Assembly: GCA_040757595.1 (NCBI GenBank)
Contig: JBFLWP010000017.1
Location: forward strand, 1 to 64,000
From: Nitrospirota bacterium
Lineage (GTDB): Bacteria > Nitrospirota > Nitrospiria > Nitrospirales > Nitrospiraceae
Reading direction: 5' to 3'
DNA length: 64,000 nucleotides
The notes under the pieces are model-generated. The model was not told where the DNA came from and did not search any database. It saw only the letters and a list, made by a program, of their open reading frames with translations. Shown here piece by piece: positions 48,094 through 57,052 of this stretch. Position 1 is the stretch's first letter. Each line of letters begins with the position of its first letter. Made by a program: the position numbers and the translations under genes.

Positions 48094-50241
48094 TCAGGCG
48101 GAACGCACCCAAATCCGCGCGTCGGCGATGCGGCAGCCCCGGCCGGGCGGGAACGCAAAGATCGGGTTGAGATCCATTTCGGTGATCTCCGGCACCGCCT
48201 CGACCAGGTGCGAGACGCGGAGCAGCACGTCTTCGACGGCTTTGACGTCCGCGGGCGCGTGGCCCCGGTACCCTTCGAGCAGCCGGTACCCCTTGATTTC
48301 CCGGACCATCTCCGCCGCGTCGCGGCCGGCGAGCGGCGTGATGCGGAACCGGACGTCGCCCAGGATCTCGACGTGAACGCCGCCGAGCCCGAACGCGATC
48401 AAGGGCCCGAAGAGCGAGTCCTGCGTGACGCCCACCATCACCTCGACGCCGCCCGCGAGCATCGGCTGGACCAGCACCCCGTCCATCGCCTCCAGATCGT
48501 GATCCCGGGCCACCCGGTCCCGGATGCCCGCGAAGGCCTGACGGACGGCGGCCTCGCTGGTCAAACCCAAGCAGACCCCCCCGATCTCGGTCTTGTGGAC
48601 GATCCGGTGCGAGGCGAGCTTCACGGCGACGGGGAAACCGATCCGCCGGGCCAGCTCGGCTGCTTCCTCCGCCGTCCTCGCGAGACCGCCCGGAGGGAGC
48701 GGCAGGCCCACGGCGGTCAGGACCGCTTTCGTCTCCTCGGCAGCGAGCCAGCCGGCCCCCCGCGCTTCGACCGCCCGCCGGCAGATCTCGCGAGCCCGTC
48801 GGACATCGCTGTCCGGGAACTCCGGAATCGCATCCGGGGGCCTGGCCCGCCAGTCGGCGTAGGCCGCGGTCTTGCTCAACACCACGGCGGCGGTCTCCGG
48901 GAACGGATAGAAGGGGATCTTCGCCCGCTGCAACCTCTGCGGCCCGTTCGTCTCCTGTTCCGCCATCCAGCAGACCAGCACCGGTTTGGCGGCTCCGCGC
49001 TTGGCGCGCGCGGCCGTGACGCCGGCCAGGATGCCGTCCGCGACCGCCGCGTCCGCCAGGCCCACGGACACGTACAGCGCAATCAGCGCGTCCACCTCGT
49101 CCGATTCCAGCATCGTCTCCACGACGAGGCGATAGTGCTCCGGCGTGGCCGTGGCGATGAGGTCCACGGGGTTCTTCAGGCTGGCGGCGGCCGGCAGGAA
49201 GGCCGTGAGCCCGGCCTGGGTTCCGGCGGACAGCTCCGGCACCGTGAGCCCGCCCGCTTCGCAGGCGTCCGCGCAGAGGATGGCCGGACCGCCGGCGTTG
49301 GTCACGATCCCCACGCGGCGGCCGGCGGGCAGCGGCTGGTTCGTCAGCGCCTCCGCCAGCGCGAACATCTCCTCCAGGGTCTCGGCGCGGATCACGCCGG
49401 TCTGACGGAACAGCGCCTCCACGGCCACCTCGCTCGACGCCAGGGCCGCCGTGTGCGAGCCGGCCGCCCGGCGCCCGGCCTGCGTCCGCCCGGCCTTGAC
49501 CGCCACGATCGGCTTCCGGCGGCTCACCCGCCGGGCGATGCGGGAGAAGCGGCGCGGATTGCCGAAGGATTCCAAATAGAGCAGGATCACGTCGGTCGCC
49601 GCATCCTCCTCCCAGTATTGGAGGAGGTCGTTGCCGGAGACGTCCGCCTTGTTGCCGACGCTGACGAAGGTGGAGATGCCCAGGTGCAGGCGCCGAGCCG
49701 CGGCGAGGATCGCCAACCCCAGGGCGCCGCTCTGGGAGGACATCGCCACCCGCCCGGCCGGCGGCTCCACCGGCGAGAACGTCGCGTTGAGCCGCACCGC
49801 CGGGTCGGTGTTCAGCAGCCCGAAGCAGTTGGGGCCCACCATCCGCATGCCGGCCTGCCGGACCCTTTCCAGGACCCGGTTTTGCAGGGCCCGGCCCTCC
49901 TCGCCGACTTCGGCGAATCCGGCGGTGATGACGACGAGGGCCCGCACGCCGCGCGCCGCGCAGTCGTCCACGACCTCCGGCACGCGGTCGCGCGGAACGA
50001 CGATCACGGCGAGATCCGCCGGCTCCGGCAGGTCCCGCACGGAGGGGTAGGCGCGGCAGCCGGCGATCTCCCCGGCCCTGGGATTGACGGGATAGACGGA
50101 GCCCCGGAATTGCCCGGTCAGCAGGGCCTGGAGAATCCTGTGGCCGATGCTCGCCGGATCGCGCGACGCGCCGACGACCGCGACCGACTTGGGCTTGAAG
50201 AAGGGCTGCAGGGAGGCCACCGTGGCCATTCGATCCGGCAT
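48094..50241 (-). CDS. ADP-forming acetate-CoA ligase (fused alpha-beta)
   Basis: 715 residues. The alpha part (about 10-470) has the CoA-binding fold (S-V-A-V-V-G-A-S-R-D-P), M-V-G-P-N-C-F-G near 155 and A-A-G-S-H-T-A-A-L near 265 (phospho-histidine). The beta part (about 495-715) is an ATP-grasp domain with G-F-P-V-A-V-K-L-A-S-H and H-K-T-E-I-G-G-V. It makes acetate and ATP from acetyl-CoA, ADP and phosphate, or the reverse. With the oxidoreductase at 7.7-10.9 kb this gives a route from pyruvate to acetate plus ATP. Other acyl-CoA substrates are possible. It ends the run before kinase C. Confidence 0.9.
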   Translation of the reverse strand: MPDRMATVASLQPFFKPKSVAVVGASRDPASIGHRILQALLTGQFRGSVYPVNPRAGEIAGCRAYPSVRDLPEPADLAVIVVPRDRVPEVVDDCAARGVRALVVITAGFAEVGEEGRALQNRVLERVRQAGMRMVGPNCFGLLNTDPAVRLNATFSPVEPPAGRVAMSSQSGALGLAILAAARRLHLGISTFVSVGNKADVSGNDLLQYWEEDAATDVILLYLESFGNPRRFSRIARRVSRRKPIVAVKAGRTQAGRRAAGSHTAALASSEVAVEALFRQTGVIRAETLEEMFALAEALTNQPLPAGRRVGIVTNAGGPAILCADACEAGGLTVPELSAGTQAGLTAFLPAAASLKNPVDLIATATPEHYRLVVETMLESDEVDALIALYVSVGLADAAVADGILAGVTAARAKRGAAKPVLVCWMAEQETNGPQRLQRAKIPFYPFPETAAVVLSKTAAYADWRARPPDAIPEFPDSDVRRAREICRRAVEARGAGWLAAEETKAVLTAVGLPLPPGGLARTAEEAAELARRIGFPVAVKLASHRIVHKTEIGGVCLGLTSEAAVRQAFAGIRDRVARDHDLEAMDGVLVQPMLAGGVEVMVGVTQDSLFGPLIAFGLGGVHVEILGDVRFRITPLAGRDAAEMVREIKGYRLLEGYRGHAPADVKAVEDVLLRVSHLVEAVPEITEMDLNPIFAFPPGRGCRIADARIWVRSA

Positions 50242-50254
50242 GTCCGCGCCTCTT

Positions 50255-51118
50255 CTATCTCACTACCAGCACCGGACAAGGCGCCCGGTGCAACACGGTG
50301 TGCGAGGCGCTGCCCAGCAGCAACCGCGTCGCTCCGCGACGGCCACGGGACCCCATGAGGATCAGATCGGGCTTGGTCTCCCCCGCCCAGCCGAGGATGG
50401 CGTGGCCCGGGTCCCCCAGCGTGACCGAGCCGGACGCCCGGTGGCCGAGCGCGGAAAGCCTCTTCGCCACATCGTCCACGAAGTCCCGCGCGCTCGCGAT
50501 CGCCTTCTCCTTCAGCGCCTCGGATTCCGAAATTCCCACGGGCCAGAGCGGCGCAGCGAAGGGCAGGATGGTCAGGACCGTCACCTCCGCCGGGTCCTTG
50601 AAGGGCTTCGTGGCCAGAAACTTGTGGGCCGCCCCGGCGTCCTGCTCGCCCTCCACCGCCAGCAGGACCCGCTTGAGCGCCCGCATGGGCTTGTTGACCA
50701 CGAGCGTCGGGCAGGGCGCGCCCGTGACGACGCGGTGGGACACGCTGCCCAGGAGGATCTCCTGCACCGGGCCGAGCCCTCGCGCACCCACGACGATCAG
50801 GCCCGCCCGCTCCTGCTCCGCAGCCGCCAGGATCGCGTCAGCCGGCGCGCCGACCTCCAGGCGCTTGACGGCCGGGCCGGTGTCGCCCGGCAGGATCGAG
50901 ACGACGCGGTCGAGCAGCCGCTCGCCGTCCTCCTTCATCCCGCGCTCGACCGTCGTGTAGAGCTCCTGGGCGACTTCCGGCACCATCATCGGATAGGCCG
51001 GCTTGGGCACGTCCAGCGCGTGCAGCACGACGACTTGCTCGGCCCGCGCCAGGTGCGCGAGCGCCCGCGCCGCCTCGTACGACTGATCGGAACCGTCAAC
51101 GGCCAGTAAGATTCTCAT
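50255..51118 (-). CDS. Tandem universal stress protein
   Basis: 287 residues, two UspA domains. The first begins M-R-I-L-L-A-V-D-G-S-D-Q-S and has V-V-G-A-R-G-L-G-x8-L-G-S-V-S-H near 105-121. The second begins R-V-L-L-A-V-E-G-E and has M-G-S-R-G-R-R-G-x8-L-G-S-A-S-H near 254-270. Both keep the ATP-binding glycines. It is 13 bases upstream of the acetate-CoA ligase, so the two are probably co-transcribed. Confidence 0.92.
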   Translation of the reverse strand: MRILLAVDGSDQSYEAARALAHLARAEQVVVLHALDVPKPAYPMMVPEVAQELYTTVERGMKEDGERLLDRVVSILPGDTGPAVKRLEVGAPADAILAAAEQERAGLIVVGARGLGPVQEILLGSVSHRVVTGAPCPTLVVNKPMRALKRVLLAVEGEQDAGAAHKFLATKPFKDPAEVTVLTILPFAAPLWPVGISESEALKEKAIASARDFVDDVAKRLSALGHRASGSVTLGDPGHAILGWAGETKPDLILMGSRGRRGATRLLLGSASHTVLHRAPCPVLVVR

Positions 51119-51178
51119 ACGCTTCCCCCCGTTGCATTCTTGAACGATTCAACGAACAGATGAGTCACGCCCCCGCGC

Positions 51179-52348
51179 TTAGCTGGGTCTTGGATAATGC
51201 GTCTTCAAGCATTCCGGACAGATGCCATGACTGAACTCGGCTTTCGAATGCGTGGCCACATACACCTCCATCGCCTGCCACTGGTCACGTTCGTTCCGGA
51301 TCTTCTTGCAGTGCATGCAGATGGGCAGGATCCCTTCCAGGATCCGGATCTGGCCTAACGCCTCTTGGAGCTCGCGAATGAGCTTTTCCCTGGTCTCGTC
51401 CGCCCGCTTGCGCTCGGTGATGTCGCGCTTGATTCCAACGTAGCAGACGGGCGCATTCTGCGCATCCCGCACGGCGAACGCCGACAGCTCGATGTCGACC
51501 GTGCGCCCGTCCTTCGCTCTGGAAGTCACTTCGCCGCGATAGGCGCCGTTCCTCGCCAGATCTCCGGCGATGAGCGAGAACGTCTCCTTGCCCAGATGGA
51601 TCGCCGGCGTCTGACCCAGCAACTCGCCGTCGGAGTACCCGACGAGCGAGCGATGGGCTGCGTTCTGTTCCAGGTAATTTCCTTGCGTGCCGATGATCGC
51701 GATCGCGTCGTTGGAATGCGCGATGATCTCTCTGTAGAGGGCCAGTTTCTCTTCTTCCCGCTTCCGGTCGGTGATATCGATGGCCATGCCTCCCACGAAC
51801 TTTCTGCCTCCGGAGGTGTTGACCGGAAACTTGAACACCAGCCACTCCCGCGGCCCTTCGCCGGGAGTGGGCACGGTCTCGATAAACTCCGAGCAACGGT
51901 TGGAGGCCAGCACTTCCGCGTCATGGTCACGAAGCCGCTGCGCGACCTCCGCCGGGAGAAGTTCCACATCTGTCTTGCCCTGCCACTCAGCAGGCGTACA
52001 ATTGAATCGGCGCACCAACGGCTGATTGACATACACGTAGCGGCCGGCCTCGTCCTTGAGAAAGGCGACCGCGGGGCCATGGTCCATGAAGGCTCTGAAG
52101 CGCGCCTCGCCGTCTTGCAGGGAGACATGGGCCTGCCGGATCAGCGCGAGGATCGTGCCGGCGACCAGGAGCGAGACGATCCCGCCTGTCACCAAATAAT
52201 CGGTCGTCACCCGTCCGTGGAAGAAGAGGCTCATGCCAGCCGCCAAAAACTCCGTGAGCCCGATGGAGATCCAAACGAAATGCCACAGACTGATCCGACT
52301 CACCCTTTGAGCCAGGTATCCGGCGCACTTTGACAATTTGCCATCCAT
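51179..52348 (-). CDS. Membrane PAS-PAS protein with C-terminal C-x2-C module
   Basis: 389 residues from ATG 52348 (AGGGAAG upstream). Two hydrophobic segments (about 20-45 and 55-75) are followed by PAS1 (about 85-210) and PAS2 (about 215-335), with no kinase, cyclase or DNA-binding domain. The C-terminus has I-C-M-H-C-K-K-I-R-N-E-R-D-Q-W near 348-362 and F-S-H-G-I-C-P-E-C near 374-382, a recurrent but uncharacterised ending of PAS and receiver proteins that could bind zinc. PAS1 closely matches the second PAS of kinase A, so the two probably bind a similar ligand. Confidence 0.85.
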   Translation of the reverse strand: MDGKLSKCAGYLAQRVSRISLWHFVWISIGLTEFLAAGMSLFFHGRVTTDYLVTGGIVSLLVAGTILALIRQAHVSLQDGEARFRAFMDHGPAVAFLKDEAGRYVYVNQPLVRRFNCTPAEWQGKTDVELLPAEVAQRLRDHDAEVLASNRCSEFIETVPTPGEGPREWLVFKFPVNTSGGRKFVGGMAIDITDRKREEEKLALYREIIAHSNDAIAIIGTQGNYLEQNAAHRSLVGYSDGELLGQTPAIHLGKETFSLIAGDLARNGAYRGEVTSRAKDGRTVDIELSAFAVRDAQNAPVCYVGIKRDITERKRADETREKLIRELQEALGQIRILEGILPICMHCKKIRNERDQWQAMEVYVATHSKAEFSHGICPECLKTHYPRPS

Positions 52349-52414
52349 TGGCTTCCCTTTCACACCGCCTTGTCCTTTCCCGACGACACATGCAATGAAC
52401 ACTCCCAACCGTTG

Positions 52415-55400
52415 TTATTTCCAATCTCCCGTCAAGTAGAACGGCGCCCAGTAGAAGGGATCGCCGAACCGCTCGGTTCCGAGCAGCGCCACCTGGGCCT
52501 TTTGCAAGGCCTCGTCCTTCGGCATCGTCCGGAGGTTCCGGTAAAAGGCCTCCATCAGCTTCGCGGTCGAGAGATCGCTCACGCTCCACAGGCTGGCCAC
52601 GATGGACGGCGCGCCGGCGTAGATGAACGCCCGGTTCATGCCGATCACTTCGTCGCCGGACGTGGCCACGCCGAGCCCGGTCTGGCAGGCGCTCAACGTC
52701 ACGAGGTACGGCTTGAGATCCAGCGCGAAGACCTCGCTGGCGGCCAGCCGGCCGTCCTCGCGACGCTCCCGGTCCATTGCCAGCCGGAGCCCCGTGTAGA
52801 GCGGGTCTAACTCGCTGAACTCCGCGTGGCTGGCGAAGTGGAGCACGTCGTAGCGCCCGCTCTCTTCCTTGGCCGCCGCCTCCGAGGCCTCGCCCCTCAC
52901 GCGGACGGCCGCCGAGGGGTACAGGGCCGCCAGCGCCTCGACCTCCGCCTGGGCATAAGGCAGGTCCAGCTCGGGATTGCCCAGGTCGGGATTGCCGAAC
53001 GCCAGCAACCGGGAGCCCCTGGGACGATCTTTGGCGAGCGCGTGCTGGAGCACCGCGGCGCTCGGCGCGAAGAAGAGTGGAGAGTCCTGGATCAGATACC
53101 GCTCGCTCGAGTGGAGCGCCTGGAAGGGCAGATAGTGGAGGCTGTCGTAGGGCACGATGCCCAGCCGTTTCCCGTGGATCAACGGCTTCACCGGCCGGAT
53201 GAGCAGGTCATAGAGGCCGCGGGCCAGACCCTCCTGCTCCGCCCGGTCCCGGTTCGCGATCGCCTGCCGGAATTGCCTGATCTTGTCCGTCAGTTCGCGC
53301 CTGCCGATCGGCACGGTCCGCACGCTCAAGGCCTGCGCCTCCACGACCCAGACGTAAAGCCGGTCCTCGCCCGGAAAGTATTCGAGCAGGGTCACGTCCG
53401 GGGACAGGGAGGGACGGAAGCTCTCGTAGGTCAACGGAGCCGGGCTGACGAGCGACGCCAACTCCGGCTCCGCCCGTTTGATCTTCAGGACGATCCCTCG
53501 GTAGCGGTCCACGAGCTGCGCGACGGCGCCCGAGGCCGGGGCGCCGTCCGTCCCCGCCTCGGCTCCTGCGGCAACCGGCAGGCCGCGCGCCTGCCGGCTC
53601 TCCTTCAGCAACAAGTCCCCAGCGGCCGCCCGGACGTCCCGCTCTTCCTGCAAGAGCGCGCCGTTGCGGAACCGGACCTCCTTCGTCGCCAGCAGATCCA
53701 CGAGCCCCCTGGCCTTGGCCCGCTCCAGCGCCTCGAATCCCTTCCCGGCCCCGTAGAGCTCGGTCGCGAGCACGATCAACTCTCCGTAGATGCGCTGCTT
53801 GTTCGCCTGGAACAGGCGCTTGTTCAGATCGGTCTCCAGGGCGGAGCGGATCGAGTCGAGGTTGTCCGCGGCGCCGAGGTCATTGCGGTAGGCTTCCTCC
53901 TTCAGCAGGTGCGCGAGGGCCTTGACCTGCGTCGCCGCGGCCGGCGCGTCCTTGGCCTCTTCCAGTCCTTTCAGAATCCCGGTGAATCGCGCGGCGGTGG
54001 GCTGATCCAGCAGCACAAACAGGGAGTCGGTCTTGGCCGCATAGAGCGAAAACAGCTCACGCTTGACCCGTTCCCCCTCCGCCGGATCCGTGATCGCGGC
54101 GAGGGAGGGGAGCCGCGATTCGAGGAGCCTCGCCTCCGTGATGAGCTGCTCCGCAAACTTCGAACGGAGGTGCCACTTCAGCTCCTCCAGCCCGTCCGCC
54201 TCGACCCGCGCCAGCGTCGTTTTCAGCAGCTCCGCCCCCTTTCGGTGGTTCCCCTCCAGCACGTGGGAGTAGGCAGTGAGCCCCTCCGCGACCACGTCGC
54301 CGAAGCTCAGCCTGGCGCGCTTGAAATAGTCGCGGGATTCCTCGACGAGGGCCCGGCCCTTCTGGATCTCGCCCACATTGATGTAAGCGTCCCCGACCAT
54401 CAGCGTGACCCAGGCGTAGCCTTCGAAGTAGCTGATCTGCTCCCGCTCGGGTGCGAGCAGCACCGCCTGCGCGACGTCGGCATAGTGCCGCCTCGCCTTC
54501 TCGCCCTGGCCGATCACGTTCCGATAGTCCCCGCGGAAGTAGTGGATGGTCGTCCTGCCGCCCTCAGCCGAGGTGATCCCTTTGATCAGGATTACGTCCG
54601 GCGGGAGGCCGGGATTCTTCATCGCCACGTCAATAGCCGCCTCCCGGTCCTTGCCCTGGAAGAGGTGCTTGCGGCGCTCGTACAGGGCGGTCAAGGCCCG
54701 CTCCGCATCCTCGAGCCCCTGGTCGTAGCTACCCAGCCTGGCCTCCACCGCGCTGAGCCGGGCGTAGGTGACCGAGGTGAAGTCCTCCTGCGGCGACAGG
54801 GCGACCGACTCCCGGAGCAGGCGGATCGCCTCCGCGTAGCGGCCCAGCTCGGCCAGCAGCCAGCCCAGTTGGCTCAGGGCCCGGCTGGCCTCATCCGGCT
54901 TGCCCTCCCCCTTGGCCCGCTCGATCACCGACCGGAACGCCGGAACGGCCTTTCCATAGTCCCCGTCGAAATACAGCCGGTCCGCCTCGTTGAACGCTTC
55001 CGAGTAGCGGGGGTCCGGTTTGAAGCCGCCGGCCGTCATACGGGCGGCGGTTGCATACTTGCCGGAGGCGGCGTAGGCCGCCAAAATCTCGTCTCCCTGT
55101 ACCTCTATCCCGATTTTACGGAACGAATCCTTGGCCACCATGAGCCATTCCTGCTCCTGCTCCTGATTGCCCAGGTTGCGATAGGCCCGGCTCACGGCGC
55201 CCGCGGCGACGCCCCGCCCTCGGAAGAACTCCCGCCGCTCCCCCGACGACGCCAGGTTGATCAGGAGCGACATGGCCTCGAAGTGCTTCAGCGCCCGCTC
55301 GCCCACCTGCACGGCCTGCCGGTCGTTCCCCAGCAAAAACTGCAGCACCGCCGAGGAGGACTCGGCCATCGTGACGGTCTTGAGCATGTCCACGTCCGGC

Positions 55401-55888
55401 GGCCAGCCGTGGTGCGCGACCGCATAGTCGAGGATCGCGTCCCGGTCTGACGTGCCGGCCCGCCCCTTCCACCGCTCGGCGGTGAGCGAGAGCGCCTGCT
55501 CGGCCGACGCCAGCCCCTCCTGGTAGCTCCCCGCCTTGGACTGGATGATCGAGAGCTGGGCGTAGAGGAGGGCCGTATCCAACCCCCGCTGCTCCGCCAG
55601 CCGGATCGTCCCTCTGGCCTCCCGCTCGGCCTCTTCGAACCGCATGGCTTCCGCATAGGCCCAGCCCAGCAGGTTCCTGACGGAGACGGTCGCGCGCGGG
55701 TCGCCCTTCTGCTCCGCCTCGCTCACCGCCTCCTGGAGCGTGCGGATGGCCTCTTCGTACTTCTGCTCCTCGAGCAGCGCCGCGCCTTCCTTGTGCTTGC
55801 CGGACACGTACGGGCCGGCGCAGGCCGCGAGGGCGACCAGCAGGATCCACAGAATTGACGATTGAATCATTGCCGATTGACGATTCAT
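52415..55888 (-). CDS. TPR lipoprotein with caspase-like CHAT protease domain
   Basis: Up to 1157 residues. The N-terminus is a lipoprotein signal with the lipobox L-A-A-C (about residue 23). Tetratricopeptide-like helical repeats occupy most of 30-780. The C-terminal CHAT domain (about 830-1157) keeps the catalytic His in L-H-F-A-S-H-A-E (His1021) and Cys in L-S-A-C-Q-T-G (Cys1068). It is predicted to be a membrane-anchored periplasmic caspase-like peptidase. Start ATG 55888 or 55870 is uncertain: both lie in a family G repeat with no ribosome site. It follows the DUF4384 gene by 96 bases. Confidence 0.88.
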   Translation of the reverse strand: MNRQSAMIQSSILWILLVALAACAGPYVSGKHKEGAALLEEQKYEEAIRTLQEAVSEAEQKGDPRATVSVRNLLGWAYAEAMRFEEAEREARGTIRLAEQRGLDTALLYAQLSIIQSKAGSYQEGLASAEQALSLTAERWKGRAGTSDRDAILDYAVAHHGWPPDVDMLKTVTMAESSSAVLQFLLGNDRQAVQVGERALKHFEAMSLLINLASSGERREFFRGRGVAAGAVSRAYRNLGNQEQEQEWLMVAKDSFRKIGIEVQGDEILAAYAASGKYATAARMTAGGFKPDPRYSEAFNEADRLYFDGDYGKAVPAFRSVIERAKGEGKPDEASRALSQLGWLLAELGRYAEAIRLLRESVALSPQEDFTSVTYARLSAVEARLGSYDQGLEDAERALTALYERRKHLFQGKDREAAIDVAMKNPGLPPDVILIKGITSAEGGRTTIHYFRGDYRNVIGQGEKARRHYADVAQAVLLAPEREQISYFEGYAWVTLMVGDAYINVGEIQKGRALVEESRDYFKRARLSFGDVVAEGLTAYSHVLEGNHRKGAELLKTTLARVEADGLEELKWHLRSKFAEQLITEARLLESRLPSLAAITDPAEGERVKRELFSLYAAKTDSLFVLLDQPTAARFTGILKGLEEAKDAPAAATQVKALAHLLKEEAYRNDLGAADNLDSIRSALETDLNKRLFQANKQRIYGELIVLATELYGAGKGFEALERAKARGLVDLLATKEVRFRNGALLQEERDVRAAAGDLLLKESRQARGLPVAAGAEAGTDGAPASGAVAQLVDRYRGIVLKIKRAEPELASLVSPAPLTYESFRPSLSPDVTLLEYFPGEDRLYVWVVEAQALSVRTVPIGRRELTDKIRQFRQAIANRDRAEQEGLARGLYDLLIRPVKPLIHGKRLGIVPYDSLHYLPFQALHSSERYLIQDSPLFFAPSAAVLQHALAKDRPRGSRLLAFGNPDLGNPELDLPYAQAEVEALAALYPSAAVRVRGEASEAAAKEESGRYDVLHFASHAEFSELDPLYTGLRLAMDRERREDGRLAASEVFALDLKPYLVTLSACQTGLGVATSGDEVIGMNRAFIYAGAPSIVASLWSVSDLSTAKLMEAFYRNLRTMPKDEALQKAQVALLGTERFGDPFYWAPFYLTGDWK

Positions 55889-55990
55889 AAGCGATTGATT
55901 GCGCGACGACTTTTGCTGAAGTTATCCATTGGCGATGCTCATTCCTGATCCTTTCAACGAATCAATGACTCTCTGAATCAATCGTCACTC
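55857..55990. repeat. Repeat region, family G (GATTGAC/GTCAATC)
   Basis: ATTGACGATTGAATCATTGC, CGATTGACGATTCATAAGCG and ATTGATTGCGCGAC units occur on the left, and AACGAATCAATGACTCTCTG plus AATCAATCGTCACTC on the right. The left part encodes the first residues of the CHAT lipoprotein; the right part overlaps the end of the DUF4384 gene (TGA at 55985). Confidence 0.65.
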
Positions 55991-56899
55991 TCTCTCGACC
56001 GTCGTGAGCGTCACGACGGCCTCGGCCAGCTCTCCGCCGGCGGCCGCGCCGCCGCCCGCCCCCGTCGCCGGCTTTTTCGGCCGCAGCTCGATGCCCCGGA
56101 CCCGTTCCTGGAGCCCGTCGAGGTATTTCCGGGCGTCCGCGGTCGCTTCGCTCTCGGCCAGCTCCTGACCGAAAGGCCTCGTGCCGGCCAGAGCCTTGAC
56201 CGCTTCGGCGCCGAAGGGCGCCTTCACCATGAACTCGTACGGGCTGTCCGGTCCACCGAACGTGTAGGTCTGGCCCGCCTTGATCAACGCCTGCTGGGCG
56301 AAGAGGTTTGGGACCAGGTGCACGACCTCGCCGTTGGCCTGGTAGTAGTCCAGCTTGAGGTAGGCGTCCCGCTCGCTCCAGACGTAGACGACCATCCGCT
56401 CCCCCTCTCGGAAGGCGGCCGGATCCTTGTTCGTCCAGACCTTCAGACGGAACGCCGAGGGATTGACGAGGAGCGGGGTCTGGGCGGCCTGGGCGACCTG
56501 TTTCGCGTTGACCCGCTGGTTGATCAGGGACGTGACTTCGGCCGGGTCCAGTTGCGCGGTGAGCGCCACGCAGACCTTCCGGCCCTGCTCCTCCTCCTTG
56601 AGGATCTTCAGGTTGCGGAGCATGGCCCGGCTGAGGCTCTTGACGATGTCGTCGGCAAGCTGGTAGTTCGCGACCGTGGTGGAGGATTCCACGAAGACGT
56701 GGTGGCTCTCGATCGCCCGCTGCTTGGCCAGCGCGAGCGCCATGGTCTTTCCTTCCAGCGCGCTCTCCCGATCCCCGTACTGATAGCAGGCCTCCCCGCT
56801 GACCGCCTCCAGGCTCCCGGCCTGAGCCGGCGGGCCGGCCGCGAGCCCTGCCCAGGCGACCATGACGACCGCCAGCCACTTTTCGCCCCTTGCGCGCAT
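55985..56899 (-). CDS. Exported DUF4384 protein
   Basis: 304 residues with a signal peptide (W-L-A-V-V-M-V-A-W-A-G-L-A-A-G). The region about 25-140 contains A-L-A-L-A-K-Q-R-A-I-E-S, similar to the start of exported LPP20-like modules. The DUF4384 domain at about 150-240 has L-K-V-W-T-N-K-D, F-R-E-G-E-R-M-V-V-Y-V, Y-L-K-L-D-Y-Y-Q-A-N-G-E-V-V-H-L-V-P-N and the closing P-F-G-A-E. DUF4384 domains often accompany peptidase or TPR partners; here the CHAT lipoprotein follows directly. Confidence 0.82.
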   Translation of the reverse strand: MRARGEKWLAVVMVAWAGLAAGPPAQAGSLEAVSGEACYQYGDRESALEGKTMALALAKQRAIESHHVFVESSTTVANYQLADDIVKSLSRAMLRNLKILKEEEQGRKVCVALTAQLDPAEVTSLINQRVNAKQVAQAAQTPLLVNPSAFRLKVWTNKDPAAFREGERMVVYVWSERDAYLKLDYYQANGEVVHLVPNLFAQQALIKAGQTYTFGGPDSPYEFMVKAPFGAEAVKALAGTRPFGQELAESEATADARKYLDGLQERVRGIELRPKKPATGAGGGAAAGGELAEAVVTLTTVERE

Positions 56900-56957
56900 C
56901 GAGCCCTCCTTCCCAAGCCGTCAGCTATCCGCTTGCAGCGGTCAGCGCCTCTGAACT

Positions 56958-57052
56958 CGACGCGGAGAAGGGGTGACGGGACGACGCGGCGATCTCCGTT
57001 TCGCCGTGTCACTGTGTCCCCGCGTCTCCCCTTCGCTCCATCCCCGTGTCAT
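56958..57052. repeat. Family H inverted repeat
   Basis: The left arm CGACGCGGAGAAGGGGTGAC plus GGGACGACGCGGCGAT faces the right arm TTCGCCGTGTCACTGTGTCC plus CCGCGTCTCCCCTTCG. It ends at the stop codon of the permease gene. Confidence 0.75.
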
